Assembly: GCF_900129295.1 (NCBI RefSeq)
Contig: NZ_FQUU01000006.1
Location: forward strand, 160,863-224,862
Source: Flavisolibacter ginsengisoli DSM 18119
Lineage (GTDB): Bacteria; Bacteroidota; Bacteroidia; Chitinophagales; Chitinophagaceae
Direction: 5' to 3'
DNA length: 64,000 nucleotides
A program made the translations under genes and the position numbers. Below are positions 44,813-52,952 of this stretch, in pieces. Position 1 is the first letter of the stretch; each line of letters opens with the position of its first letter. Under the pieces are notes generated by a model. It was given only the letters and a program-made list of their open reading frames with translations. It did no database searches and had not been told where the DNA came from.

Positions 44813-45481
44813 TTACTTAGAATTAAAGCTTACACATTCTTTGAGCTCCTTATCGGTATAAGCAAGCTGGTACTGTTTCAAAACTTCGTCCGGAACACCA
44901 TTCCATTGATTGGGCTTGTTGCCTGCATATCCTACATCCTTAATACCCATTTCGGAAGAATAAAAACCAGAGGCTGTTAAATTGCGCATCAGGCTAAAAA
45001 AACTAACGCCTTGCTTCATATCCGGTTTTGCCTTTGCAGGATAGGCAATGGCATCAACCATTGCAATCTGTTGCTGCTGGCTGCAATCCTTAAAGGGTTT
45101 GTTATATTGTTTGACCATCTGGACATCCAGCCATCTTAAACCACCTCGCATGGGAGTCTGGAATTCTGGTTTGTCTTTAACCATGAATTCTATAAAGTCG
45201 GGCACCTTTGCATCTGTAGCACTTCCTGAAACTTCATCAGCAGGAATTATAATGTCTGCCAACACCCCAATGGTGGCCATTTCATGTGCATTGAAGAATT
45301 GATAAGACGTTAACTTTTCATACTCCGCCTTTTCTTCAGCCATACGGTCTATTGAAGATGCAGCAGCCTCCTTGGCTGGTGCTTTTTCTACTACTTTGTC
45401 CTTGGTTTTACAGGCATCTACGATCAGGCTGGTGGAAACGGTGCTCCAGGCAATGAGCTTTAATGATTCTCTTCTATCCAT
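44813..45481 (-). CDS. Gluconate 2-dehydrogenase subunit 3 family protein
   Basis: 222 residues. The N-terminus MDRRESLKLIAWSTVSTSLI has a Tat-like RR motif and a lipobox-like Cys (VDACKTK). The mature part matches the small subunit of FAD dehydrogenases: FFNAHEMATIGVLADIIIP, then FMVKDKPEFQTPMRGGLRW, then SFFSLMRNLTASGFYSSEMG with DVGYAGNKPNQWNGVPDE. It escorts and exports the large GMC subunit through the Tat system in related complexes. The gene lies between the GMC gene (34 bp) and DUF1080 (18 bp). It is expected in the periplasm or on the membrane. Confidence 0.93.
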   Translation of the reverse strand: MDRRESLKLIAWSTVSTSLIVDACKTKDKVVEKAPAKEAAASSIDRMAEEKAEYEKLTSYQFFNAHEMATIGVLADIIIPADEVSGSATDAKVPDFIEFMVKDKPEFQTPMRGGLRWLDVQMVKQYNKPFKDCSQQQQIAMVDAIAYPAKAKPDMKQGVSFFSLMRNLTASGFYSSEMGIKDVGYAGNKPNQWNGVPDEVLKQYQLAYTDKELKECVSFNSK

Positions 45482-45515
45482 TGCAATATCTATTTAAATA
45501 AAGAGGATTGATCAA

Positions 45516-47255
45516 TTAAATATTTTGTTTTTTCATTTCACTCACCAGGTATTCCGAAGCCCTCATGGAGAGTGCCAGGATGGTCCAGGTGATATTTTTA
45601 TCTGCTTGTGAAACAAAGGCACCACCATCCACGACAAAAAGGTTTTTGCAATCGTGCGCCTGGTTATAGCTGTTCAAAGCAGAACGTCTAGGATCACTGC
45701 CCATGCGCACCGTTCCTGCCTCGTGAATGATCTTGCCGGGCACTTCCAGGCCATAATTATTTTTCTCATCATCATCACCACCCCAGGTTACCACTGCCCC
45801 CATATTGTGCATGACCTCTTTGAAGGTTTCCTTCATATGCTTTGCCTGCTTAATTTCATAGTCACTCCATTTTACATTAAAACGCAACACTGGAATACCG
45901 TATTTATCAACAACCTCAGGGTCTATCTCGCAATAATTATCCTCCCTTGCAATAGCTTCCCCTCTTCCTGCCATGCCCACTCCTGCTCCATAAAAAAATC
46001 TATAATCTTCTTTAAGGGATTTGCCATAACCTCCCGCTTCTTTTTGTTGGCCTTTGACCAGGTACTTACCATTAAGGTTTTCCATGCCCCAGCTAAATCC
46101 ATATGCAGGCATACCCATGCCTCCCCAATATTCAATATGGTATCCACGTGGGAAATCAAGTTTCTTATTATCCAGCCACCATGGAGAATATACATGCATG
46201 CCACCCACTCCATCTTCATTATACCGCTTGCGGTCAAACAATTTAGGAAGCACGCCACCCATTGCCGCTCCTGTGGAATCATGCAGGTATTTTCCAACCA
46301 CAGTACTGGAATTAGCCAGTCCATTAGGATGTCTTGGTGATTTGGAGTTCAGTAAAAGCCTGGCTGATTCACATGCACTGGCAGCCAGTATTACTGTTTT
46401 ACCCTTGACCTGGTATTCATTGCCATCTTCTTTGCTTATATACGATACACCTGTTGCCAATCCTTCATTATTGGTCAATACCTCACGGGCCATAGCATTA
46501 TCATACAAGTCAACTTTGCCTGTAGCCAGTGCAGGTTTTACCAGTACGGAAGATGAAGAGAAGTCGGCATATATCTGGCAGCCCCTATTACATTGTCCGC
46601 AAAAGAAGCAGGAACCACGTTGGTCATTTAATTTCTTTGTCAGGATGGATAGCCGGGAGGGGATGACCCGCACACCCGCCTGGGTAGCTGCATTCTTTAT
46701 AAATAATTCATGCAGGCGCGGCTTTGGGGGTGGCAGAAATATTCCATCAGGATCATTCTCCAATCCTTCATTGGTACCAAATACCCCGATCAGTTTATCA
46801 ACCCTGTCATAGTAGGGCTTCACATCATTATAACTAATTGGCCAGTCATCACCCAAACCATCAATGCTTTTGCGCTTAAAATCTTTGGGTCCAAACCGAA
46901 GGGAAATACGACCCCAGTGATTGGTTCTTCCACCCAGCATGCGCGATCGCCACCAGTCCCACTCAGTACCCTCTGCTTTTGTATAAGGTTCTCCATCTAT
47001 CTCCCATCCCCAATAGGAAGCATCAAAATCACCAAAAGGACGAAACTTTGTACTGGCGCCTCTCCTGGGCGATTCATAAGACCATTTTAACTGGGTAACA
47101 TTTTTGGCAGGATCATAATTAGGTCCTGCTTCCAGCAGTGCCACACTTAACCCGGCATTGGCAAGCATATAGGCTGCCATGCCTCCTCCTGCTCCCGATC
47201 CAACAATAATTACATCATAATTTTTTGGCTGTACCTTAATTTGAAAGTCTCCCAT
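45516..47255 (-). CDS. GMC oxidoreductase, putative glycoside 3-dehydrogenase large subunit
   Basis: 579 residues. FAD motif DVIIVGSGAGGGMAAYMLA (about 14-32) and LLEAGPNYDP; GMC C-terminal motif HEAGTVRMGSD and NLFVVDGGAF. A Cys cluster, CFFCGQCNRGC (about 216-226), matches the spacing expected of an iron-sulfur ligand site described for glucoside 3-dehydrogenases. It has no signal of its own, so it would be carried by the Tat-type small subunit encoded 34 bp downstream. Likely reaction: oxidation of the C3 hydroxyl of glucosides. No cytochrome c gene is adjacent, so the electron acceptor is open. Confidence 0.92.
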   Translation of the reverse strand: MGDFQIKVQPKNYDVIIVGSGAGGGMAAYMLANAGLSVALLEAGPNYDPAKNVTQLKWSYESPRRGASTKFRPFGDFDASYWGWEIDGEPYTKAEGTEWDWWRSRMLGGRTNHWGRISLRFGPKDFKRKSIDGLGDDWPISYNDVKPYYDRVDKLIGVFGTNEGLENDPDGIFLPPPKPRLHELFIKNAATQAGVRVIPSRLSILTKKLNDQRGSCFFCGQCNRGCQIYADFSSSSVLVKPALATGKVDLYDNAMAREVLTNNEGLATGVSYISKEDGNEYQVKGKTVILAASACESARLLLNSKSPRHPNGLANSSTVVGKYLHDSTGAAMGGVLPKLFDRKRYNEDGVGGMHVYSPWWLDNKKLDFPRGYHIEYWGGMGMPAYGFSWGMENLNGKYLVKGQQKEAGGYGKSLKEDYRFFYGAGVGMAGRGEAIAREDNYCEIDPEVVDKYGIPVLRFNVKWSDYEIKQAKHMKETFKEVMHNMGAVVTWGGDDDEKNNYGLEVPGKIIHEAGTVRMGSDPRRSALNSYNQAHDCKNLFVVDGGAFVSQADKNITWTILALSMRASEYLVSEMKKQNI

Positions 47256-47418
47256 GTAGAATACAGATGAACTGTTGATTAATAAATTGGATGGGGAAGT
47301 TATAGAAAAGATTTTAACCCATTAACAAATGAATAGTTACCAATTATTAACAGCTCAGGAAAATGCAATGATCATTTCCTGCTGAAACAAGAAAACATAC
47401 CAGCTTCTGCACCAGTTA

Positions 47419-48999
47419 TTAAAATGGCTTCATCGGTTTGGCCGTATTCTTATGGTCTTTAAATAAGGCAGAGAACTTCAGGTAAACCCCATTAGTCCAT
47501 CCAAACCCATCCTGCGTTGGATATTCGCCTCCCCCGCTTTCCAGGTTCGTGTTCTCCACATTATACTTTTCAAGAAGTTTTCCTGTGGTAGCAAAAACCT
47601 TTTCGTTAACGTTCATCCATCTTTCTGCAATTGTGTTAGCCAGTTGATCATATTTATAGTTCAGGAGTCCTCTAACAGCTATGTATTGCAAAGGCGCCCA
47701 ACCGTTGGGAGCATCCCATTGTTGTCCTGTATGATAAACAGTGGTTGCTATACCACCATCCTTCAATAGTTTTTCCCTTATATTTTTCTGAACACCTTCC
47801 GCCTGTGTTTTTGTGGCAACATTGGCAAATAAAGGCATGGCTCCGGCTGCTGTGTATTTATTTGTAGTTTTTTTCTCTTTGAAGTTGTAATCAAAATAAT
47901 ACTGCTCCTTATTGTTCCAGCAATATTTTTGAATAGCTGCTTTACGCTTTTCTCCTCTTGCTTTATAATAATTGACCTTTGCCGATTGCTTTTTCACTCC
48001 TGCTGCTTTGGAAAGAATGTTCTCATAAGCATACAAAAGGCTATTCAGGTCAACAGGTACAATGTCTGTAGTTTGCACGGTTACCAAATGTGCAGTATCA
48101 CCAAACCAGCGGCTACTGAAGTCCCAGCCGCTTTCAGCTCCTGCCCGCAGGTTTGTAAATGTCATAGAATCTTTGGTCTTTTCAAAAGTAGCTACATCTT
48201 CTGCATAGGATTCTTCCCTTGGCGCTCTTTTATCATCCCAGTAACGGTTTAATACAGTACCATTATCCAGCTTCACCACCCTTCGGAATGCATTGCCTGG
48301 CTTCAGGTCCTTTTCGCCCTGCATCCAAAAGGCATACTCTTTTTCCAATGCAGAATAATATTTTTTGTAAATGGCCGGTCCTTTTTTCTGCGCAAGCAGG
48401 TCAACCATCAAGGCAAAAAAGGGAGGTTGAGAGCGGCTTAAATAATAATTACGGTTGCCATTGGGAATATGCCCGTATTGATCAATGAGGTATTTAAAAT
48501 TATCCAGTATATTTTCTACCAGCCCATATCTTTTACTTTCCATTAAACCCAGCATGGTAAAATAACTATCCCAATAATAGACCTCCCTGAAACGTCCGCC
48601 TGGAACTATATAGGATTCAGGCAGAGGTAGCAATGAACTATTAGGCTTATTAACATCCGCCTTTCGTTGCAGCACATCCCACAATTGTTCTATATGCGCA
48701 GTTATAGGCAATCCTTCTTCCACCTTCGCTGAAGTAGCTACAGGTACATTAAAATGATTGTTTACAAAGGAAAGCAGGTTGAATGTATCTGTTAGTTTTT
48801 GTTGCTGGTAATCCTTTAATATCTGTTCCCTGGAATATTTGGGAACAGCATCCACAAATGTTTTATTATCCTTGAAGACCCTTTTCAATTGAACCTCTTT
48901 GAAAAGATCGCCCCAAAGCAGATCCGGAGTTTGAACTGGTTGTGCAACTACAGCAATCATTGTTAAAAAGGCAATAAACACGCAAATAGAATTCTTCAT
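47419..48999 (-). CDS. treA: Periplasmic trehalase, GH37
   Basis: 526 residues with a signal peptide. It has both GH37 signatures, PGGRFREVYYWDSYF (about 143-157) and QWDAPNGWAPLQ (about 428-439), plus the Gly-rich segment ESGGGEYPTQDGFGWTNGV near the end that carries the catalytic base region. It splits trehalose into two glucose units in the periplasm. It is on the same strand as the GMC operon, 163 bp upstream, near two other alpha-glucosidic disaccharide enzymes (GH65 at 55 kb). The gene symbol is by family; kinetic specificity is not tested. Confidence 0.95.
   Translation of the reverse strand: MKNSICVFIAFLTMIAVVAQPVQTPDLLWGDLFKEVQLKRVFKDNKTFVDAVPKYSREQILKDYQQQKLTDTFNLLSFVNNHFNVPVATSAKVEEGLPITAHIEQLWDVLQRKADVNKPNSSLLPLPESYIVPGGRFREVYYWDSYFTMLGLMESKRYGLVENILDNFKYLIDQYGHIPNGNRNYYLSRSQPPFFALMVDLLAQKKGPAIYKKYYSALEKEYAFWMQGEKDLKPGNAFRRVVKLDNGTVLNRYWDDKRAPREESYAEDVATFEKTKDSMTFTNLRAGAESGWDFSSRWFGDTAHLVTVQTTDIVPVDLNSLLYAYENILSKAAGVKKQSAKVNYYKARGEKRKAAIQKYCWNNKEQYYFDYNFKEKKTTNKYTAAGAMPLFANVATKTQAEGVQKNIREKLLKDGGIATTVYHTGQQWDAPNGWAPLQYIAVRGLLNYKYDQLANTIAERWMNVNEKVFATTGKLLEKYNVENTNLESGGGEYPTQDGFGWTNGVYLKFSALFKDHKNTAKPMKPF
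48999..48999 (-). other. Chosen start codon of the trehalase gene
   Basis: The open frame runs up to 49116, but the ATG whose first base is 48999 begins the signal peptide MKNSICVFIAFLTMIAVVAQ. The preceding 39 codons read like non-coding sequence. Confidence 0.7.
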
Positions 49000-49089
49000 A
49001 CAGCTATATCTTATAGATAAAAGAGGATCAAAAGATACATAATAAAATAGATCTGTAGTCAGTGATGCAGTAGTAATAACAGCTAGCGG

Positions 49090-49125
49090 AATAAAAAAGG
49101 AATGCCGGCTAGACAACCGGCATCT
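49090..49125 (-). terminator. Terminator after the haloperoxidase operon
   Basis: ATGCCGG (49102-49108) and CCGGCAT (49117-49123) form a perfect 7-bp stem. On the minus strand it is followed by TCCTTTTTTATT. It lies about 95 bp after the stop of the haloperoxidase gene at 49220 and before the trehalase gene. Confidence 0.7.
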
Positions 49126-49219
49126 TCCTATTCAATCAATCTTCTAAATTTTTGCGTTATTAAACGTGCTGCTTATGCGCTCATATTTTTGTGTATATTT
49201 TTGTGATTAATATTTTTAA

Positions 49220-50767
49220 TTATTCCGCTCCATCTGTCAATGCTCTTTGCACCGCATAATTTCCAACATTCTTGCCCACTACAAGTCCAACCTCACAATC
49301 ACTACGGAAATGGATACCTCCATAAAGCCTGGACATAGCTGCTTCCATGGCCATGGCTTCATACGCTGATTTTCTCTCCGGGATTATATGTCCCAAAACG
49401 GCAGCTGCAGCTGCGCTAAAAGTGGAATGACCAGAAATATAGGAAGGAAAATTAGGCAGGCCAGTTAAGGTCTTAATACGTGGATCAAGCTGTGAGGGTC
49501 TTGGATTGAAATACATCATCTTTGTATTCCAGGTAATGATGGCAGCATCGAATTCCGCCATATTCAATAAAGCAAGGTTCCTGGCCCAACGAACTTCACT
49601 GAAATTCTTTTTTATAAAATCATTGGCAGCGATATCATTCCAATGACCCGGTGGCGTACTGGTGGCCACACCATCAGCCCAGAAATGGACCTTTGCAATA
49701 TTATCCCGGGTAGGTGAACTGGTATAGGAATAAACCTCCTCCAGTTCTTTTTTCATTTGGCTACCCGAAGTAGAAGGTGGAGGGCCAGGACACAATGATA
49801 CTGCAGTAAGCGAATCAAATAAAAATGCTTTTACCTTTCCAAACATCATCAGCATTGGCGGACGACTTGGTGTTTCCAGGCTTTTCCATGGAGTTTCACC
49901 CTTCGCTACACAATCCGATTCAAATTTGGCCCAAATGGTGGCGTTGCCTGCAGCGGCTCCGGCCCTGTCACCACGGGCACGTGCAACAAATTTTTGGGCC
50001 ACTGCCCTACCTAATGCTTCACCAGCTTCTATTTCGCTGCGTACATTACCACCACCTATTATCCGTGCTTTTGTATGTTCTTCTGCTTTTTGTTGAATAA
50101 AATCCTGGTCACCCGGGAACATTAGTTTCATCATTTCAACCATAACACCGGCAACTACAGCATCTTCTGATGGATACGAAGGGAGTGCTGTTTTCGAAAA
50201 CATGACATTGATTCCCTGGTCTATTGTATAAGGTGCAGGACGATTGTATTGTTTTTTGTAATACCATGCTGCTACCAGTGCATCATATTGTGCCGCTGAA
50301 ATATAGGCATAGGCTCTTGCTGCATAAGGTGGGTTAGAGAATGGAAACTGCGGGTATGCCAAAGGATTATTGGCATTTGGCAAAGGGTAAGTACCATCGG
50401 CATTTTGATAGGGAGGCAAATTGTGTTTGGCTACCAATTGCCGCAAAATCTCGTTCCAGCGAAGCACCGCACCGGCACTCCAATACTTTACTATTTGCTT
50501 TTGGTCTGGCGTTATGTTTGACTGCCAGCTTTTGATCTCATTGACCTGTGCAATGTAATCAGGGGAAGTAGTAGCAATGGGTGCTGCTACAGGAAACTCT
50601 GTCGGTGACGTTAGTAAAATTGGTTTCCAGGCACCAGCATCCAGGTCAATATTTGCAGGAGTTAATGAAGACAGATCATCTGTCCTCCCTGCAATATCTT
50701 TTGAGCAGGATGAAAATATTAATACACATCCTATTACTGCGGAAGTGAGGTTTATAATCTTTTTCAT
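49220..50767 (-). CDS. Vanadium-dependent haloperoxidase/PAP2-like lipoprotein A
   Basis: 515 residues from ATG 50767, chosen because it begins a lipoprotein signal (VIGCVLIFSSCSKD); the upstream open frame overlaps the previous gene. The C-terminal domain has the vanadate/phosphate-binding motifs FPSYISGHSTFSAAAAAVLG and MSRLYGGIHFRSDCEVG (His and Arg ligands). A helical N-terminal half precedes them, with IVKYWSAGAVLRWNEI typical of bacterial VHPO relatives. It could be a haloperoxidase or an acid phosphatase. It starts 1 bp after an outer-membrane barrel gene and ends the four-gene cluster. Confidence 0.9.
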   Translation of the reverse strand: MKKIINLTSAVIGCVLIFSSCSKDIAGRTDDLSSLTPANIDLDAGAWKPILLTSPTEFPVAAPIATTSPDYIAQVNEIKSWQSNITPDQKQIVKYWSAGAVLRWNEILRQLVAKHNLPPYQNADGTYPLPNANNPLAYPQFPFSNPPYAARAYAYISAAQYDALVAAWYYKKQYNRPAPYTIDQGINVMFSKTALPSYPSEDAVVAGVMVEMMKLMFPGDQDFIQQKAEEHTKARIIGGGNVRSEIEAGEALGRAVAQKFVARARGDRAGAAAGNATIWAKFESDCVAKGETPWKSLETPSRPPMLMMFGKVKAFLFDSLTAVSLCPGPPPSTSGSQMKKELEEVYSYTSSPTRDNIAKVHFWADGVATSTPPGHWNDIAANDFIKKNFSEVRWARNLALLNMAEFDAAIITWNTKMMYFNPRPSQLDPRIKTLTGLPNFPSYISGHSTFSAAAAAVLGHIIPERKSAYEAMAMEAAMSRLYGGIHFRSDCEVGLVVGKNVGNYAVQRALTDGAE

Positions 50768-50768
50768 A

Positions 50769-51716
50769 CTAGTCTTTATTGTTGGTTTGAACAGGCTTCC
50801 TGTTTTTGAAATAAAAAGCATAAAAAACACCAGCACTGTAGTCTTTGGACTGTCCCATGTTTCTTCCACTCAATGTAGTGTTAGCACCAGCCAGTATGGA
50901 AAGGTTAGTCCAGTTCTTCAACGTGTATTTGATATTCACGCCTACAGTAGTGGCATTCATCCTGTTACTGGGGAAAGGCATATTATTACGGGTAATATCA
51001 AAGCCTCCCAGTGTGGTCATATTAGAAAGAACGCCTTCAGCAATTAAATAAGTTCCTCTATAACCCGCACGCAATTGATAGAATGCAGCATCAGGCATTT
51101 TCACCTCATTGGTGGCATGTAATTCTGTATCGTAATAAGCATCCCTGTCCAGCTTGACATTGCTACGTCGTATATAGGAAGCAGAACCTGTCACTGTCCA
51201 TCTTTTATGCCAGTAATCTACCATGCCCCTGGCTGTTACATTGGTGGATCCCAGGCCAATTGAAAAGGGTAAATAATCAATTACATAGTTGGATAATGGC
51301 GTAGACACACCTCCAAGGATAAATAATGAGATCTTATTGTTTCCAAATGCTTTGGAAACAGGTTTCCATTTGATGAATGCTGACGCATCCTGGATGCCTT
51401 TCAATCCATGAAAGGTTCCGGCGGATGCCTTAGTCCAGATATAGGGAGCACCTATTATGACATTTAACTGATCGGTAATGCCATATGCGCCCATATACAT
51501 AACGGCCTGGGTGGAAACAGTGCCCAGGTTTTCATTACTTCTCTTCAAGGTTCCTTCCCAGTAATTATTCCAGGAAGAATGGCTATACATTAATCCGTTG
51601 CAGAATTGGTATTTGTTCATCATGATCGCATCAACATCCGTTTGGGCATTGACCCTCGTCATACCAATTAAACCAACGGCAAGTAAGCAAGCATATTTAT
51701 ATTTCTTACTGCACAT
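50769..51716 (-). CDS. Outer-membrane beta-barrel protein A
   Basis: 315 residues with a signal peptide (KYACLLAVGLIGMTRVNAQ). Alternating amphipathic strands follow: AVMYMGAYGITDQLNVIIGA, KISLFILGGVSTPL, YLPFSIGLGSTNVTARG, RWTVTGSASYIRR and TVGVNIKYTLKNWTNLSIL. It resembles small transporter-type barrels (phenol-degradation 'meta' family shape), but no family is certain. Its stop is 1 bp before the start of haloperoxidase-like gene A, so the two are coupled. Together with the neighbours at 51853 and 52953 it forms a four-gene set of two peroxidase/barrel pairs. Confidence 0.7.
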   Translation of the reverse strand: MCSKKYKYACLLAVGLIGMTRVNAQTDVDAIMMNKYQFCNGLMYSHSSWNNYWEGTLKRSNENLGTVSTQAVMYMGAYGITDQLNVIIGAPYIWTKASAGTFHGLKGIQDASAFIKWKPVSKAFGNNKISLFILGGVSTPLSNYVIDYLPFSIGLGSTNVTARGMVDYWHKRWTVTGSASYIRRSNVKLDRDAYYDTELHATNEVKMPDAAFYQLRAGYRGTYLIAEGVLSNMTTLGGFDITRNNMPFPSNRMNATTVGVNIKYTLKNWTNLSILAGANTTLSGRNMGQSKDYSAGVFYAFYFKNRKPVQTNNKD

Positions 51717-51852
51717 AAATAAGATTTAAGGTGATAATAAAGTCACAGGTGTAGTAGCAGTATCATTGCTTCATGCAAAGCAGTATCTGCACTGGCAGCT
51801 AATTCAATCAGGCACATTTACCCAGGGACAATATGCCTGATTGATGATTAAT

Positions 51853-52950
51853 CTATTTTAAAGCGAACGACACTCCAAAGTTGATTGTATAATCAGCAAA
51901 GGCCGCGTCACCCTGTGTGTAGGTGCCTGTTTTGGTAGTCCTTAATTTATCTGCAACACTTTGTGTACGGTTTCTTTCCACAGCTACTGGAACAGATACA
52001 TACAACTGTGTTTTATTGATCCTGTAAGCAACGACAGGTTCTGCAGAAAGCACATAGCCAGGCCTTCTGAAACCATTACTACCACCAATGATGTCTTCCG
52101 CTGGCACACCTTCAATGCGCATACCGGCAGAAAAAGAAAAATGTTCCAGGTTATAGTTAGCTCCGGCCCTTGCCATATATTGGTCAGGTACACTCATTAC
52201 ATCTGTGCCATAAGCAATATTAGTGGCAGATACAGCACCGCCTCTTGAAGTGGATACACCATTCTGCTCCCTGGGATTGGACAAGTAAAAACCATTCAGG
52301 TACAAGCTGAGTTCTTTCGATAAAGAAGAAAAACTATTCAGTTCTAAAGTGATACCAGTGCCACCATCGCCTAATTGGATAGACTGATCCACCGGACCAA
52401 GGACCTTAGTAGAATCGTTCTTGTAGAAATAATCCTGGTAACGATAGTCGCCTGTAGGCAATTTGATACCGAGTCCAAGCTGCAGATTCCTCCTGGTGGC
52501 AGTGGCAGGATCAAGTAGCCAGTAGTAGGCTGCAAACCGCATATCTCCAATACCGAAAGAATGAGTGGAGCGGCGGGCATTGGGACTGGTACTTGTATTA
52601 CCGTAATGCTCGTACATGGATGAACGTGCATTGCTGATAACCGGAACAAACATTCCAAAAGACCAGCGGGAATTGAATTGTTTGGTCAATGCCATTTCTG
52701 TAGAAAACACATGATTGATCACTTCTGTTCCTTTTTCAACTCTTTCTTTTTGTTCTACAGTACCAACGAAGTGTTTATATGATTTGAAATAGCGGTTATT
52801 TAAGGCAAAAACCCAACCGGAATGCCCCTGTGTCTCGTGGGATTCCATCATAGTGCAGGTACTGCCATTGTTTCGAATGGCAACACAGCCTTGTGACTGA
52901 GCAGAATATGTGATGATAAAAGCTAAAGCTATAAGCAGTGTATGTTTCAT
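51853..52950 (-). CDS. Outer-membrane beta-barrel protein B
   Basis: 365 residues with a signal peptide (LLIALAFIITYSAQSQ). It is Cys-poor after CVAIRNNGSTCTMM and shows barrel strands such as GWVFALNNRYFKSYKHFVGT, FGMFVPVISNARSS, LQLGLGIKLPTGDYRYQDYF and ISVPVAVERNR-like ends (TQLYVSVPVAVERN). It ends with the typical terminal strand ADYTINFGVSFALK. It starts 2 bp after the stop of haloperoxidase-like gene B. It is unrelated in obvious sequence to barrel A but plays the matching position in the mirrored cassette. Confidence 0.75.
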   Translation of the reverse strand: MKHTLLIALAFIITYSAQSQGCVAIRNNGSTCTMMESHETQGHSGWVFALNNRYFKSYKHFVGTVEQKERVEKGTEVINHVFSTEMALTKQFNSRWSFGMFVPVISNARSSMYEHYGNTSTSPNARRSTHSFGIGDMRFAAYYWLLDPATATRRNLQLGLGIKLPTGDYRYQDYFYKNDSTKVLGPVDQSIQLGDGGTGITLELNSFSSLSKELSLYLNGFYLSNPREQNGVSTSRGGAVSATNIAYGTDVMSVPDQYMARAGANYNLEHFSFSAGMRIEGVPAEDIIGGSNGFRRPGYVLSAEPVVAYRINKTQLYVSVPVAVERNRTQSVADKLRTTKTGTYTQGDAAFADYTINFGVSFALK

Positions 52951-52952
52951 TG

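Noticed and set aside
45654..46812. Two long plus-strand open frames (228 and 252 codons) opposite the GMC gene
   Set aside because: The minus strand is clearly the GMC oxidoreductase, and the plus translations lack any recognisable motif.
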